Shown: positions 46,056-55,140, counted from the first letter of the stretch. The stretch: 64,000 bases of DNA from Neobacillus cucumis (GCF_016107705.1 NZ_JAEHGC010000012.1:62001-126000), one strand, 5' to 3'. Notes: generated by a model not told the origin, from the letters alone. A program made the numbers and translations.

Positions 46056-46841
46056 ATGTGGGAAATAAGCCATAACGATAGTTTGAAAGGTCAAGTGGCC
46101 ATCATTACGGGAGCTGCACGGGGAATCGGTGCTGCATGTGCAAGAGCCCTGGCTCGAAGCGGATGCCATATTGTTATTATTGATCTTATATCCAGTGAAG
46201 AAACGGTACAAGCCATCCAAGCGGAAAATCCGGAAAGTAGGGTTCTCTCGATGCAGGTTGATATACGCAAGAAAGAGGATGTTCAAAAGGCGGTTACTGA
46301 AACAGTTGAACGCCTAGGCAGAGTCGATATCCTCGTCAATAATGCCGGTACTGCCTCTAGACTTGGATTGGAGGAAATGACGGTGGAGGACTGGCAGCGC
46401 GATCTAGATACGAACCTCCTCGGGACCTTCCTGTTTACTCAAGCGGTGATTTATCCACATATGAAGAATCAAGGCTACGGCAAAATCATCAACATCAGTT
46501 CCATTTCAGGCATTATTGGGGGGGTTTCGTCTAGCCTTCCAGGCAGCAATGGGGGAAGATCCGGCCCGGCTTATGCCGCTTCTAAAGGAGGCATCATCGC
46601 CCTGACGAAATGGGTGGCCAAGGAAGTAGGGGAGCTCGGCATTTATTGTAACAGCATCGCCCCAGGGTCCGTCGTTACGGAACTGACAAAAGGGCTGGAG
46701 TATCCATTGGACGGGCAGCCGATCAAGCGGATGGGCGATCCGGCTGACATTGCCGAGGCCGTAGTCTATTTGGCTTCACCCGCTTCCAATTATGTGACCG
46801 GCCAAGTCATGAAAGTATGCGGAGGGCTGGCCATTGGATAA
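46056..46841 (+). CDS. SDR oxidoreductase (first gene of the sigma-54 operon)
   Basis: A 261-residue short-chain dehydrogenase. ATG 46056 is favoured over TTG 46050 because AAAGGAG has the right spacing. The cofactor loop is TGAARGIGAAC, NNAG is present, and the active-site Ser/Tyr/Lys are in ISSISG and YAASKGG. It has a long loop (GGVSSSLPGSNGGRSGP) before the catalytic Tyr. Likely reaction: oxidation or reduction of a hydroxyl/keto group on the operon's substrate, of unknown identity. It overlaps the next SDR gene by 8 bp. Confidence 0.9.
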   Translation: MWEISHNDSLKGQVAIITGAARGIGAACARALARSGCHIVIIDLISSEETVQAIQAENPESRVLSMQVDIRKKEDVQKAVTETVERLGRVDILVNNAGTASRLGLEEMTVEDWQRDLDTNLLGTFLFTQAVIYPHMKNQGYGKIINISSISGIIGGVSSSLPGSNGGRSGPAYAASKGGIIALTKWVAKEVGELGIYCNSIAPGSVVTELTKGLEYPLDGQPIKRMGDPADIAEAVVYLASPASNYVTGQVMKVCGGLAIG

Positions 46842-47613
46842 CGTCGCAGGAAAATTCATCATGATTACTGGTGCTGCCAGAGGCATCGGGTTAGGCCTGG
46901 CGCGTACCGCCGCCGAAAAAGGAGCCAACCTAATCCTGGTCGATCGCGATGAAGAGGCCTTGGAAACGGCAAAGCGGGCATGTCAGGAGAAGACCGATGA
47001 TGTGAAAAGTGTGGTCATGGATATTACCAATGTTCAAGAAATGAGGAATTCGGTCGACCAAGTCATGATGGACACGGAGCGGATCGATGTTCTGATTAAT
47101 AATGCAGGGATTATGCAGACGAAGCATTTTTTTGAAATAGAGGAAAAGGATTGGGACCGTGTGCTCTCCGTCAACTTAAAAGGGCTGTTCTTTCTTTCCC
47201 AAGCAGTCGGGAAGCATATGATCACAAGGCGCCAGGGGTCCATCATCCATGTTTCCTCCATCGCCTCCCGCTTTCCCCGGCCGCTGGCGATGCATTATGG
47301 GGCTTCGAAAGCAGCGGTTCTTAGTTTAACGAAGTCGATGGCGGAATTTTTCGGAGAATATGGGGTGCGAGTAAATGCTGTCTGTCCCGGCCCAATGGAA
47401 ACGGAAATGCTGCAAGCGATTGGCCGTGACCGGGCTAGCCTTTTTGGCGGTTCCGCGGAAAAAGCCATCCTTGACTATGTGGGTCCGATTCCCCTTAAAC
47501 GAGTAGGGCAGCCGCGGGATGTCGCTGAAGCCGCTTTATTCCTAGCTTCTGATCATGCTGCCTACATTACCGGCCAAGCACTCAATGTATGCGGCGGCGT
47601 GCAAATGGTGTAA
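46834..47613 (+). CDS. SDR oxidoreductase (second)
   Basis: A 259-residue short-chain dehydrogenase started by TTG 46834, inside the end of the preceding gene, with GGAGGG upstream. TGAARGIGLGLA, NNAGIMQ, HVSSIAS and YGASKAA give a complete site. It is related to but clearly distinct from the first SDR, so the two are successive or alternative steps rather than a recent duplication. Tight overlap implies translational coupling. GC content is visibly higher than in the rest of the window. Confidence 0.9.
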   Translation: MDNVAGKFIMITGAARGIGLGLARTAAEKGANLILVDRDEEALETAKRACQEKTDDVKSVVMDITNVQEMRNSVDQVMMDTERIDVLINNAGIMQTKHFFEIEEKDWDRVLSVNLKGLFFLSQAVGKHMITRRQGSIIHVSSIASRFPRPLAMHYGASKAAVLSLTKSMAEFFGEYGVRVNAVCPGPMETEMLQAIGRDRASLFGGSAEKAILDYVGPIPLKRVGQPRDVAEAALFLASDHAAYITGQALNVCGGVQMV

Positions 47614-47626
47614 GGGGGAGAATGAC

Positions 47627-48097
47627 ATGTCAGCGAAAAGGCAATCGGTCTATAACCGCGATCAAGGTGTGATGTGGGGAACACTCGCCAAAGGCCAGGA
47701 TTTAATGCAAGGACTCCTCGAGGAATGCAAGTACCACGGGGTCGAGACCGGCATGGTGACCTGTATCGGATCTCTTGAGCAGGCATATTACGTATACGGG
47801 ACCAAAGACTCGGATGGACAGCCCGCCTACAGCAATCCCGTGACCATCCAAGGTGTCATGGAAATCCTCCAAGGCACGGGATTCATCTGCCGAGACCAAG
47901 AAGGGAAACTGGACCTACATTTTCATGGACTAGTGATAGATCAGGATGGCCAGATTCGGGGAGGGCATTTTCTCAAGGGAAAGAACATCATCTTGGTTAC
48001 GTTGGAATATTCGATCCTTGTTGGACAGGGAATAGATGCTGTACGGGCGTATCGCCCTGAACTGGGCTTTCAAACCATTCAATATCGAAGGAAGTGA
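47627..48097 (+). CDS. PCC/DUF296-domain protein
   Basis: A 156-residue protein with a PPC/DUF296 fold, known from plant AT-hook proteins and bacterial stand-alone proteins. LHFHGLVIDQDGQIRGGHFL contains the conserved His and Gly pattern. ATG 47627 follows AAGGGGGAG. Stand-alone bacterial members have no settled function; being inside a catabolic operon, it might bind a pathway intermediate or regulate. This is inference. Confidence 0.8.
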   Translation: MSAKRQSVYNRDQGVMWGTLAKGQDLMQGLLEECKYHGVETGMVTCIGSLEQAYYVYGTKDSDGQPAYSNPVTIQGVMEILQGTGFICRDQEGKLDLHFHGLVIDQDGQIRGGHFLKGKNIILVTLEYSILVGQGIDAVRAYRPELGFQTIQYRRK

Positions 48098-48104
48098 TGA
48101 AGCT

Positions 48105-49583
48105 ATGGAAACAATCGCGAGCCTTGCCAGAAAGACCTGCCTCAGCCGTGCCAATAAACAGGCGCTAACGGATGGAAGAACGACTTTTTTATACAAGGAA
48201 ATGGGGGAGCGGGCCGCCCGTTTGGCTCAAGCCTTGCTTGACCGCAGCTTGAAGAAGGGGGACCGGGTCGCAATTCTGATGTCAAACCGCTTGGAGCATA
48301 TTGAATTGGACGTAGCCATCGCCTGGGCGGGGCTGATTAAGGTGCCCCTCAATTACCGCTTGCATCCAAAAGAGCATGAATACATACTCGAGCATTCGGG
48401 GGCAAGCCTATTAATCGCTGAACCCGATTTATTGCAGGGGGTCGAGACAACGATTCCCATCGTGACGACAGAGGAATACGAGGAATGGATTTCGTTCTAT
48501 CCCAGTACGACTCCAGATATTGAGGTGGACGAAGACGATACCTACGCCATCATGTATACATCGGGAACAACCGGAAGGCCCAAAGGGGTAATGCTCACGC
48601 ATCGTAATTTCATTTCCGGTGCACTTTCCTTGATTATGGGCTGCGGAATGACGCAACAGGATGTGATTGGTCATGTTGCCCCACTTACACACGGCAGCAA
48701 CTTTCTGGCTCAATGTGCTCTTTTATTGGGATGCAAGCAGGTGGTATTCAATAAGTTTGAACCAAAGGATTTTCTTGAGACCATTGAAAGAGAGAAAATC
48801 AGCACCGTTTTCCTCGTTCCAACAATGGTGAATCTAATGATTCATGAAGAAAGCTTCCATTCCCGTGATCTTTCTTCGCTAAGGACAATCAATATGGCTG
48901 GTGCTCCGATGGCAGCAGAGAAAATCAAGGATGCTTTGGAGTGTCTCGGTCCGAAAATTGTCGAAACGTATGGACAGGTGGAAGCTCCCATGACCATCAC
49001 CATGATGCCAAGGGACGAGCTGGGAAATAAGCCTGATTCTTGCGGGGCGATCGGTCCTTTTGTCGATGTGAAGATTGTCGATGATCAAGGGATGGTTTTA
49101 CCCGCTGGAGAGATAGGCGAGATTATTTGCCGGGGGTCACTTGTGATGAAGGGATATTGGAATCAGCCTGATGCCACGGCCGAAACCTTACAGGATGGGT
49201 GGCTTCATACCGGAGACCTAGGATGGCTCGACCCGCATGGGTATCTTCATCTTGTCGACCGCAAGAAAGATGTGATCATCAGCGGAGGAGCGAATGTGTA
49301 CCCAAGGGAAGTGGAAGAGGTGCTCAATCTTCATCAGGCGGTAAAGGAGACCTGCGTATTTGGCATCCCTGATGAGAAATGGGGAGAATCGGTGTATGCC
49401 CATGTCGTGCTAAAAGAGGGCGAAAACGTGACAGAGCAGGAGCTGATTGAGTTGTGCAAGAATCACTTGGGTGGGTTTAAAAAGCCAAAAGGGATTCTGA
49501 TTGTGGATCAGCTGCCGAAAAGCTCTTACGGGAAAATCATGCGCAAGGAAATTCGTGCAGAGTATTGGAGGGTGATCCAGTGA
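48105..49583 (+). CDS. Acyl-CoA ligase (AMP-forming)
   Basis: A 492-residue adenylate-forming ligase. ATG 48105 lies 7 bp after the preceding stop with AAGGAAG upstream. MYTSGTTGRPKGVML, ETYGQVEAPM (where most relatives have YGxTE), HTGDLGWLDPHGYL, VDRKKDVIISGGANVYPREV and KSSYGKIMRKE are present. It would activate the operon's carboxylic acid. The YGQVE variant is shared with some long-chain and steroid-acid ligases; the substrate is not resolved. Confidence 0.91.
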   Translation: METIASLARKTCLSRANKQALTDGRTTFLYKEMGERAARLAQALLDRSLKKGDRVAILMSNRLEHIELDVAIAWAGLIKVPLNYRLHPKEHEYILEHSGASLLIAEPDLLQGVETTIPIVTTEEYEEWISFYPSTTPDIEVDEDDTYAIMYTSGTTGRPKGVMLTHRNFISGALSLIMGCGMTQQDVIGHVAPLTHGSNFLAQCALLLGCKQVVFNKFEPKDFLETIEREKISTVFLVPTMVNLMIHEESFHSRDLSSLRTINMAGAPMAAEKIKDALECLGPKIVETYGQVEAPMTITMMPRDELGNKPDSCGAIGPFVDVKIVDDQGMVLPAGEIGEIICRGSLVMKGYWNQPDATAETLQDGWLHTGDLGWLDPHGYLHLVDRKKDVIISGGANVYPREVEEVLNLHQAVKETCVFGIPDEKWGESVYAHVVLKEGENVTEQELIELCKNHLGGFKKPKGILIVDQLPKSSYGKIMRKEIRAEYWRVIQ

Positions 49584-50716
49584 GAAAGGTAACCGTAACC
49601 GGGATCGGCATGACGAAATTCGGCAAACACGACCGCAGCGTCAAATCGCTTGCCGTGGAAGCTTGCCGGGAAGCATTGCAAGACGCCGGCAAGCCGAAAA
49701 TTGATGCCATCTTTGTCGGCAATTTCATGGGAGGCAGCTTAGCCGGACAAGAAATTCTCGGCTCTATGCTGGCAAGTGAACTTGGATTGGGTCCGATTCC
49801 CGCCGCCAAAATGGAAGGAGCATGTGCTTCCGGAGGGATTGCCTTCCGTCAGGCATACCAGCTGATCGCTGGAGGAATCTATGATCGGGTCTTGGTGGTC
49901 GGGGTTGAAAAGATGACACATGCGGGAACGGAGTCGGTGACACATGCGATTAACACCGCGATGGACAATGACTCGAATGAGGGCCCAGCTGGATTAACAT
50001 TTCCTGGATTTTTCGGCATTATCGCCAATCGCTACTTATATGAGACGGGTGCACGTAAAGAGCATTTGGCCATGATCGCGCTGAAAAACCGCGAATATGC
50101 AAGGAATAACCCAAGGGCCCAGTTCCAAAAGGCGACGTCTATCGAGGAGATCATGGAAGCCCGGATGATCTGTGACCCGCTTGGATTATTTGATTGTTCC
50201 CCGATCACAGACGGAGCTGCAGCAATAGTTCTTTCAGCTGCTGAGCAGGGGGTCCAAATTCTAGCCTCGGGGCAGGCCTCGGGTCCGCCATTGATGCAGG
50301 AGATTCCCGAACTGCTGACGATTTCTGCAACGGTTGAAGCAGCACAGCAAGCTTATGCCCAAGCCGGATTAGGCCCTCAAGATATCGATGTGCTCGAGCT
50401 TCATGATTGTTTCTCCATGACCGAGCTTCTTGCCATTGAAGATCTCGGCTTCTTCGAGAAGGGAACAGGCTGGCAGGCGGTCGAGCAAGGGCTGACGCAG
50501 CACGGCGGGCAGATTCCGGTTAATACAAGCGGTGGTCTTCTATCCCGCGGTCATCCGATTGGAGCGACCGGTGTTGCACAAATCATTCAGGTGGTCTCCC
50601 AGCTCAGAGGAAATGCTCCCAACCAAGTGCCAGGGGCCAGGATTGGGATGGCGCAAAACTTGGGCGGCACGGGAGCCTATTCCGTGGTCCATCTTTTTGC
50701 CGGAAAGGGGGTATAA
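49580..50716 (+). CDS. SCP2-type thiolase (lipid-transfer/acetyl-CoA acetyltransferase family)
   Basis: A 378-residue thiolase of the SCP-x/lipid-transfer type. GTG 49580 overlaps the ligase stop by 4 bases (GTGA) and has GGAGGG upstream. The nucleophile is Cys in EGACASGGIAF, and HDCFSMTELLAIEDLG and SRGHPIGATG supply the histidines. Enzymes of this type act with a small DUF35 zinc-ribbon partner, which is the next gene. They cleave bulky side-chain or aryl ketoacyl-CoAs in known pathways. Confidence 0.9.
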   Translation: MRKVTVTGIGMTKFGKHDRSVKSLAVEACREALQDAGKPKIDAIFVGNFMGGSLAGQEILGSMLASELGLGPIPAAKMEGACASGGIAFRQAYQLIAGGIYDRVLVVGVEKMTHAGTESVTHAINTAMDNDSNEGPAGLTFPGFFGIIANRYLYETGARKEHLAMIALKNREYARNNPRAQFQKATSIEEIMEARMICDPLGLFDCSPITDGAAAIVLSAAEQGVQILASGQASGPPLMQEIPELLTISATVEAAQQAYAQAGLGPQDIDVLELHDCFSMTELLAIEDLGFFEKGTGWQAVEQGLTQHGGQIPVNTSGGLLSRGHPIGATGVAQIIQVVSQLRGNAPNQVPGARIGMAQNLGGTGAYSVVHLFAGKGV

Positions 50717-50719
50717 CGC

Positions 50720-51025
50720 ATGGAAATCACTGTAGTCGTCTGTAAGGAATGCGGCCATCAAGCCATCCCGCCAAAATACGGCTGTCCAAAATGCGCCTCC
50801 GGCCAGCTTGTTGAAAAAGTGCAATCAGGCGAAGGCAGCATTTATTCCTATACGACCATTCGCGTAGCTTCGGGAAAGTATGCATCACAGCTGCCCTATA
50901 TCGTTGCTCTCGTCAAATTGGACGGCGGATTAGGGGTCACGGCCCGCTTGGAGGGAGACCAAGCCTTGATCGGCCAGCGAGTGAAGCTTAATCGGATAGA
51001 GGAATCGATTTATTGGTTTAGGTAA
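50720..51025 (+). CDS. Zn-ribbon/OB-fold protein (DUF35), thiolase partner
   Basis: A 101-residue protein with a rubredoxin-like zinc ribbon (VCKECGHQAIPPKYGCPKC, four Cys) and a C-terminal OB fold (IYSYTTIRV, YIVALVKLDGGLGVTARL). It lies 3 bp after the SCP2-type thiolase. DUF35 proteins form complexes with such thiolases and aldolases, so it is probably an obligate subunit. Confidence 0.9.
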   Translation: MEITVVVCKECGHQAIPPKYGCPKCASGQLVEKVQSGEGSIYSYTTIRVASGKYASQLPYIVALVKLDGGLGVTARLEGDQALIGQRVKLNRIEESIYWFR

Positions 51026-51140
51026 AAAGTATGGATTATTATAGCAGCATTGTATTTTTCTGGCTAATGTGATAATTTTAATAATCGGAAAATTAAAACT
51101 CTTTTTGTGATTTGTAAATTGATTTGGAGGCTCCATTCGA

Positions 51141-52103
51141 ATGAAAACCGCCACATTTGTGATCGCCCGCTTAATGCCTATTTGGATTGTAGCTTTTGCT
51201 GCATGGGCTGTCTTTTCACCGGAGCTCTTCTCTCCGTTGAGGGGGTATACTAGCCTTGCCCTAAGCTTCGTCCTCCTGATTATGGGATTGACGTTGGATC
51301 TCGAGCGCTTAATCGTTCTAATCCAAAAACCAAAAGCGCCTCTTGTAGGTTCTGCTGGAAAATGGGTGATTGCAACAGTTGTATCAGTAATTGTTGGGTA
51401 TCTATTTTTTTCATCGACTCAGTTTTTTGCAGGGGTGGTGATGGCTGGAATTGTTCCCAGCGGCACTTCCGCGAATCTAAACACATTGATTGCCAAAGGA
51501 GATCTTGCTTTAAGTGTGACCATGTCAGCAGTGGACACGATAATCGGACCATTGCTCACGCCCGCTTTAGCCAAGTTTTTTATTGGCTCCAGTGTCCATT
51601 TTGATTATTTTTCCTTTGTTTGGAAGATGACAAAGATCGTTTTTTTACCTTTAATAGTCGGAATATTTATACAATATAAATTTCCAAAGCTTCAGCAGCA
51701 TGTGAAGCCGGCAGCGCCGATCTTTTCTTCCGTTGCCTTATACATCGTGGTTCTCGGCATTGCTTCCCAGGCAAGTATTCCGTTGCTTGCGCATCCAGCC
51801 ATTTTACCTAAGTTATTCCTATGTGTATCCATGCAAATCATTCTTCAGATGCTGCTTGGCTATCTTTTTGCTAAAATCCTTCGTTATGACGAAGCGGTAT
51901 GTCGTTCGATTGTGTTCGAAGTGGGGATTTGCAATTCTGCTTTGGCAACGGTTCTGGCGAATGATGCGTTTGGACCTTTGGCAGGACTGGCAGCGATGGC
52001 GAACATGGTTTGCAATTTAACGCTGGGAAGCCTGCTAGCCGCAGTCCTTGCTTCGATTCCTTTCCGGACAAACCTACAGAAGGTGACGTATCATAAAATT
52101 TAA
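51141..52103 (+). CDS. Bile acid:sodium symporter family (BASS/PanS-like) transporter
   Basis: A 320-residue membrane protein with about ten helices. GIVPSGTSANLNTLIAKGD and EVGICNSALATVLAND contain the crossing-helix motifs that bind sodium and the organic anion in this family. Members carry bile acids, pantoate, pyruvate or other acids. A 115-bp gap separates it from the catabolic genes, and an MFS gene follows 21 bp later, so the operon has two transport systems. Confidence 0.9.
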   Translation: MKTATFVIARLMPIWIVAFAAWAVFSPELFSPLRGYTSLALSFVLLIMGLTLDLERLIVLIQKPKAPLVGSAGKWVIATVVSVIVGYLFFSSTQFFAGVVMAGIVPSGTSANLNTLIAKGDLALSVTMSAVDTIIGPLLTPALAKFFIGSSVHFDYFSFVWKMTKIVFLPLIVGIFIQYKFPKLQQHVKPAAPIFSSVALYIVVLGIASQASIPLLAHPAILPKLFLCVSMQIILQMLLGYLFAKILRYDEAVCRSIVFEVGICNSALATVLANDAFGPLAGLAAMANMVCNLTLGSLLAAVLASIPFRTNLQKVTYHKI

Positions 52104-52124
52104 AAAATGGAGAGTGAGATAAAA

Positions 52125-53399
52125 ATGAACAAGATTCCAAAAGCCCGCTGGTACCGTATCGGATTATTACTATTTTTAATTTATTTGACGGCTTTCGTGG
52201 ACCGTTCCAATATTGGAATGGCCGCCCCTTTAATGGTTAAATCCCTTGGACTATCCACCGCCAGTGTAGGTGTGTTACTTTCCGGTTTCTTCTGGGGATA
52301 TGTCCTGACCCAAATACCGGGAGGGTGGGTTGCCGGCAAATTCAGTGCTAAATCAATGATTGTTTTTGCCTTAATTATTTGGGGAGTAGCCGCAATTCTC
52401 ACGGGTGTCGTTCATAGCTTTGCTGCTCTAATGGCTGTCCGCTTTATCATGGGATTGGCGGAAGGGGTTGTATGGCCTGCATTTTCAATCTATTTCGTCA
52501 ACTGGTATCCGGATGAAGAACGGGCTAGGGCGATCAACTTTTCAGAAATGTCGCTGCCGATCTCTTCTATTATTATGTCTCCTTTAGCAGGCTGGATGAT
52601 TCATACGTGGAATTATGAAATGATGTTTATTTTACAAGGGATTCCTCCATTGATTTTAGCCGTTGTTTTCTACTTTTTGGCCCCGGACTCTCCGGCCAAG
52701 GACCGCAGGCTCTCCAAGGAAGAGCGGGATTATCTGCTAGAGAATAAGTCAACAGCAGTGAAAGAGAAGGGTTCACTTTTAGAGGTCATTAGCAATCCGA
52801 AAATTTGGGTATTTTCGATTATTTATTTTCTTTGGATCACGGGACTGTATAGCTTCGGTCTTTGGATGCCGAGTTTGATGAAACAGTTAAGCAGTATGGG
52901 AATTCAGGCAATTGGCTTTCTTTCTGCCATTCCATTTATCCTTGCCGCCATCGCCATGTATATCAATGCAAGTTGGTCTGATCGACGTGGCGGGAACCGA
53001 AGCTTATTTGTAGCCATTCCTTTACTGATCGGAGGACTAGCTCTCATTTTTGAACATTTCATTGGATTAAGTCTTGTTGCCAACCTTATTGTACTATGCG
53101 TCGCAGGTATCGGTATTTACGCTGCCATGGGTCCATGGTGGGCATGGGCGATGTCCTTTGTACCGCGTGATCAAGCAGGGACGGCCAATGGTCTCATCAA
53201 TCTGTGCGGGAATTTCGGGGGAATTGTGGGCCCGATCGTTGTCGGTGCGGTCGCTCATGATGGGAATTTGATCAATGGTTTTTATATCTTAGGTTTTGCC
53301 ATGGTCGTGGGTGCACTCCTTGCCGCCTTTGTTGCAGGACGCTTTAGAGTAAACCATTCAGTAGACCAGGAAACAAGCGGGAAACCAGTTCAAGCGTAA
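52125..53399 (+). CDS. MFS transporter, anion:cation symporter type
   Basis: A 424-residue 12-helix carrier. ATG 52125 is preferred over 52107 because GGAGAGTGAG lies between them. TAFVDRSNIGMAAPLM in helix 1 and GLAEGVVWPAFSIYFVNWYP in helix 4 are typical of ACS-family carriers for organic acids such as hexuronates, tartrate or aryl acids. It is the last gene of the sigma-54 operon. It probably imports the acid metabolised by the ligase and thiolase. Confidence 0.9.
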   Translation: MNKIPKARWYRIGLLLFLIYLTAFVDRSNIGMAAPLMVKSLGLSTASVGVLLSGFFWGYVLTQIPGGWVAGKFSAKSMIVFALIIWGVAAILTGVVHSFAALMAVRFIMGLAEGVVWPAFSIYFVNWYPDEERARAINFSEMSLPISSIIMSPLAGWMIHTWNYEMMFILQGIPPLILAVVFYFLAPDSPAKDRRLSKEERDYLLENKSTAVKEKGSLLEVISNPKIWVFSIIYFLWITGLYSFGLWMPSLMKQLSSMGIQAIGFLSAIPFILAAIAMYINASWSDRRGGNRSLFVAIPLLIGGLALIFEHFIGLSLVANLIVLCVAGIGIYAAMGPWWAWAMSFVPRDQAGTANGLINLCGNFGGIVGPIVVGAVAHDGNLINGFYILGFAMVVGALLAAFVAGRFRVNHSVDQETSGKPVQA

Positions 53400-53423
53400 G
53401 GGATGGAGGGAAGATCTTATAAT

Positions 53424-53457
53424 AGGCGTGCCTAGTCTTTGGGCACGCTATTTTTAT
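53424..53457 (+). terminator. Rho-independent terminator of the sigma-54 operon
   Basis: GGCGTGCC-tagtcttt-GGGCACGC is followed by ATTTTTATT, 25 bases after the last stop. Confidence 0.8.
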
Positions 53458-53593
53458 TGAAGGGTGAACTGATAGAAAAATACAAAAAGAAAGGTTATCT
53501 TGTATTTTTTTGGAATTTACATGATTTACTTCGGTAGTCCAAATATTTTATAATAGTTGGAAAAATGGCTGACAAAAGACGGAGGTTTTAGAA

Positions 53594-53782
53594 ATGGAAG
53601 AAATATTAGATAAAATTCTTTCAGAGATCCAAAATACAAATGTCAGGCTAGAAAATTTGGAGACAGTTCATGAGGATTTAGCTGCAGAACAGGGAATAAT
53701 CAAGAAGTGTCTTGAAACTTTGGATAAAGGTCAAGAGAAATTTACCGTCGGACAAGGTGAATTAAAAACTCAATATGAGTGA
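53594..53782 (+). CDS. Small coiled-coil protein
   Basis: A 62-residue, strongly heptad-patterned protein (EILDKILSEIQNTNVRLENL). A GACGGAGG ribosome site lies 8 bases before the ATG. Similar short coiled-coil proteins occur widely in Bacillus, often as fragments of longer phage-type proteins. No function is recognised. A hairpin follows at 53838. Confidence 0.55.
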   Translation: MEEILDKILSEIQNTNVRLENLETVHEDLAAEQGIIKKCLETLDKGQEKFTVGQGELKTQYE

Positions 53783-53837
53783 TTTGGGATTAATCGGGGT
53801 GAACCGTACCATAAGTAAATGAGGGTTTTATCCATAT

Positions 53838-53861
53838 GCCTCTCCTTAAGGTTGGGGAGGC
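53838..53861 (+). terminator. Probable terminator of the small coiled-coil gene
   Basis: GCCTCTCC-ttaaggtt-GGGGAGGC is an 8-bp stem with a G-U pair. No T run follows. Confidence 0.35.
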
Positions 53862-54266
53862 AAAGTTCACTAAACAGAATTAGAAATGATATGAATGATA
53901 TTGTCTTAATATAATGAAATAGATTGACAAAATTAGTAACTCTATTAAACTAAGAGTAGTTCTGTCGTTAAATTCTTCCTAATTGTCTTTTTATATTAGC
54001 CACCCTGCAACTCTTTTGAAGCCACATAAAACCTCTTTTTTTTTCACTCGCATTAAAACTCATTAATTTTAAAAATCGCGCTTGAATTTCAAATCAAAAT
54101 CGTGACGTCCAATATATATGCAGCCCATGATGTCGACCTTCTTATTAAAAAGTTTCCAATTAAGTTAAGCCATTTAGATTAACTGTATAATTTGGGGCGT
54201 TCATCCACTAAATTTCTTGAAACGATTTATCAGTAATTATGACTGTTGGATATGAGGAGGGGTGCT
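53862..54266. other. AT-rich intergenic region, nothing recognised
   Basis: No gene, hairpin or repeat stands out apart from the ribosome site GAGGAGGGG at its end. Confidence 0.4.
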
Positions 54267-54944
54267 ATGGGATTTGAAGAAGAATACCATGCTTTTATGA
54301 ATGCTCACTTGCAGGCAAGAACAGGTGAACGGCTGAGGCGTTTACAAGAAGGTCATAAACAAGCTGAAATGTTGTTTTTGAAGCAAGTGTGGTGGCCTTT
54401 ATTTTACCATTTCAAGTATCTTCATCCAGAATATGAAGTCGATGATTTTAAGGATGGCAAAAGGTATTTGGATTTTGCTTATATTCGTCCCGCTATCCGG
54501 ATTTGCTTTGAGGTTGACGGTTATGGACCTCACCTAAGGAACATAAGCAGATGGCAATTTTCCGACAACCTGGAACGCCAAAACCAGTTGGTGATTGACG
54601 GATGGACTGTGATTCGCTTTTCTTATGACCAAGTAAAAGAGAAGCCTCGTCGATGCCAACAGATTGTTCAGCAAGTGATTGGCCAATGGCTAGGTGATGT
54701 ACTCGACCAAACATCTTTGTCCTTTTTCGAAAGGGAAGTGCTTCGGCTAACGATTCGAAAAGGAGAAGCCATATCCCCTAAAGAGGTCGGGAAGTATTTG
54801 GAGCTAAGTGACAAGACGGTAAAAAAAGTACTATCTCAATTAGTCGATAAAAAGTTGTTGATACCCGCATCGGGGGTTAAAAGAGTCCGCACTTATCAGT
54901 TGGGAGATCAAGTAAAGCACCAAATCACTCAACTTGATAAATAG
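54267..54944 (+). CDS. PD-(D/E)XK-like (DUF559/Vsr-type) protein with C-terminal HTH
   Basis: A 225-residue protein from ATG 54267, chosen for the GAGGAGGGG site. The middle part has the Vsr/DUF559-like pattern YLDFAYIRPAIRICFEVDGY followed by QNQLVIDGWTVIRFSYDQV, where Asp and Glu-Val-Asp resemble a nuclease core. The C-terminal ~65 residues form a winged helix (AISPKEVGKYLELSDKTVKK, KKLLIPASG). Bacillus relatives are usually labelled DNA-binding response regulators, although no receiver domain is visible. A DNA-directed nuclease or regulator is inferred. Confidence 0.7.
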   Translation: MGFEEEYHAFMNAHLQARTGERLRRLQEGHKQAEMLFLKQVWWPLFYHFKYLHPEYEVDDFKDGKRYLDFAYIRPAIRICFEVDGYGPHLRNISRWQFSDNLERQNQLVIDGWTVIRFSYDQVKEKPRRCQQIVQQVIGQWLGDVLDQTSLSFFEREVLRLTIRKGEAISPKEVGKYLELSDKTVKKVLSQLVDKKLLIPASGVKRVRTYQLGDQVKHQITQLDK

Positions 54945-55140
54945 TCGGAAAAATCCTGTTAATTTATAAATAATAAAAATAATGGTTTAAATAAACGGAG
55001 AAATCCGCCTATTGACTCGAAAAACGTGAAAATTGGGGATTTTTCTTTGAATAATCGGAAATCTACCCTTATTTATCCCGAAAAAATCCCCATTTAGCAA
55101 ATAACCGGAAATCTCCGTTTATTTTAATTTCGCTAGTTAC
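54945..55140. repeat. Palindromic repeat cluster
   Basis: A perfect inverted repeat AAATAAACGGAGA (54989-55001) and TCTCCGTTTATTT (55112-55124) encloses further related pieces: GGGGATTTTTC against GAAAAAATCCCC, and the near-repeats AATAATCGGAAATCT and AATAACCGGAAATCT. The region can fold into one large structure. It resembles dispersed Bacillus repeats found next to this type of gene. Confidence 0.65.
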
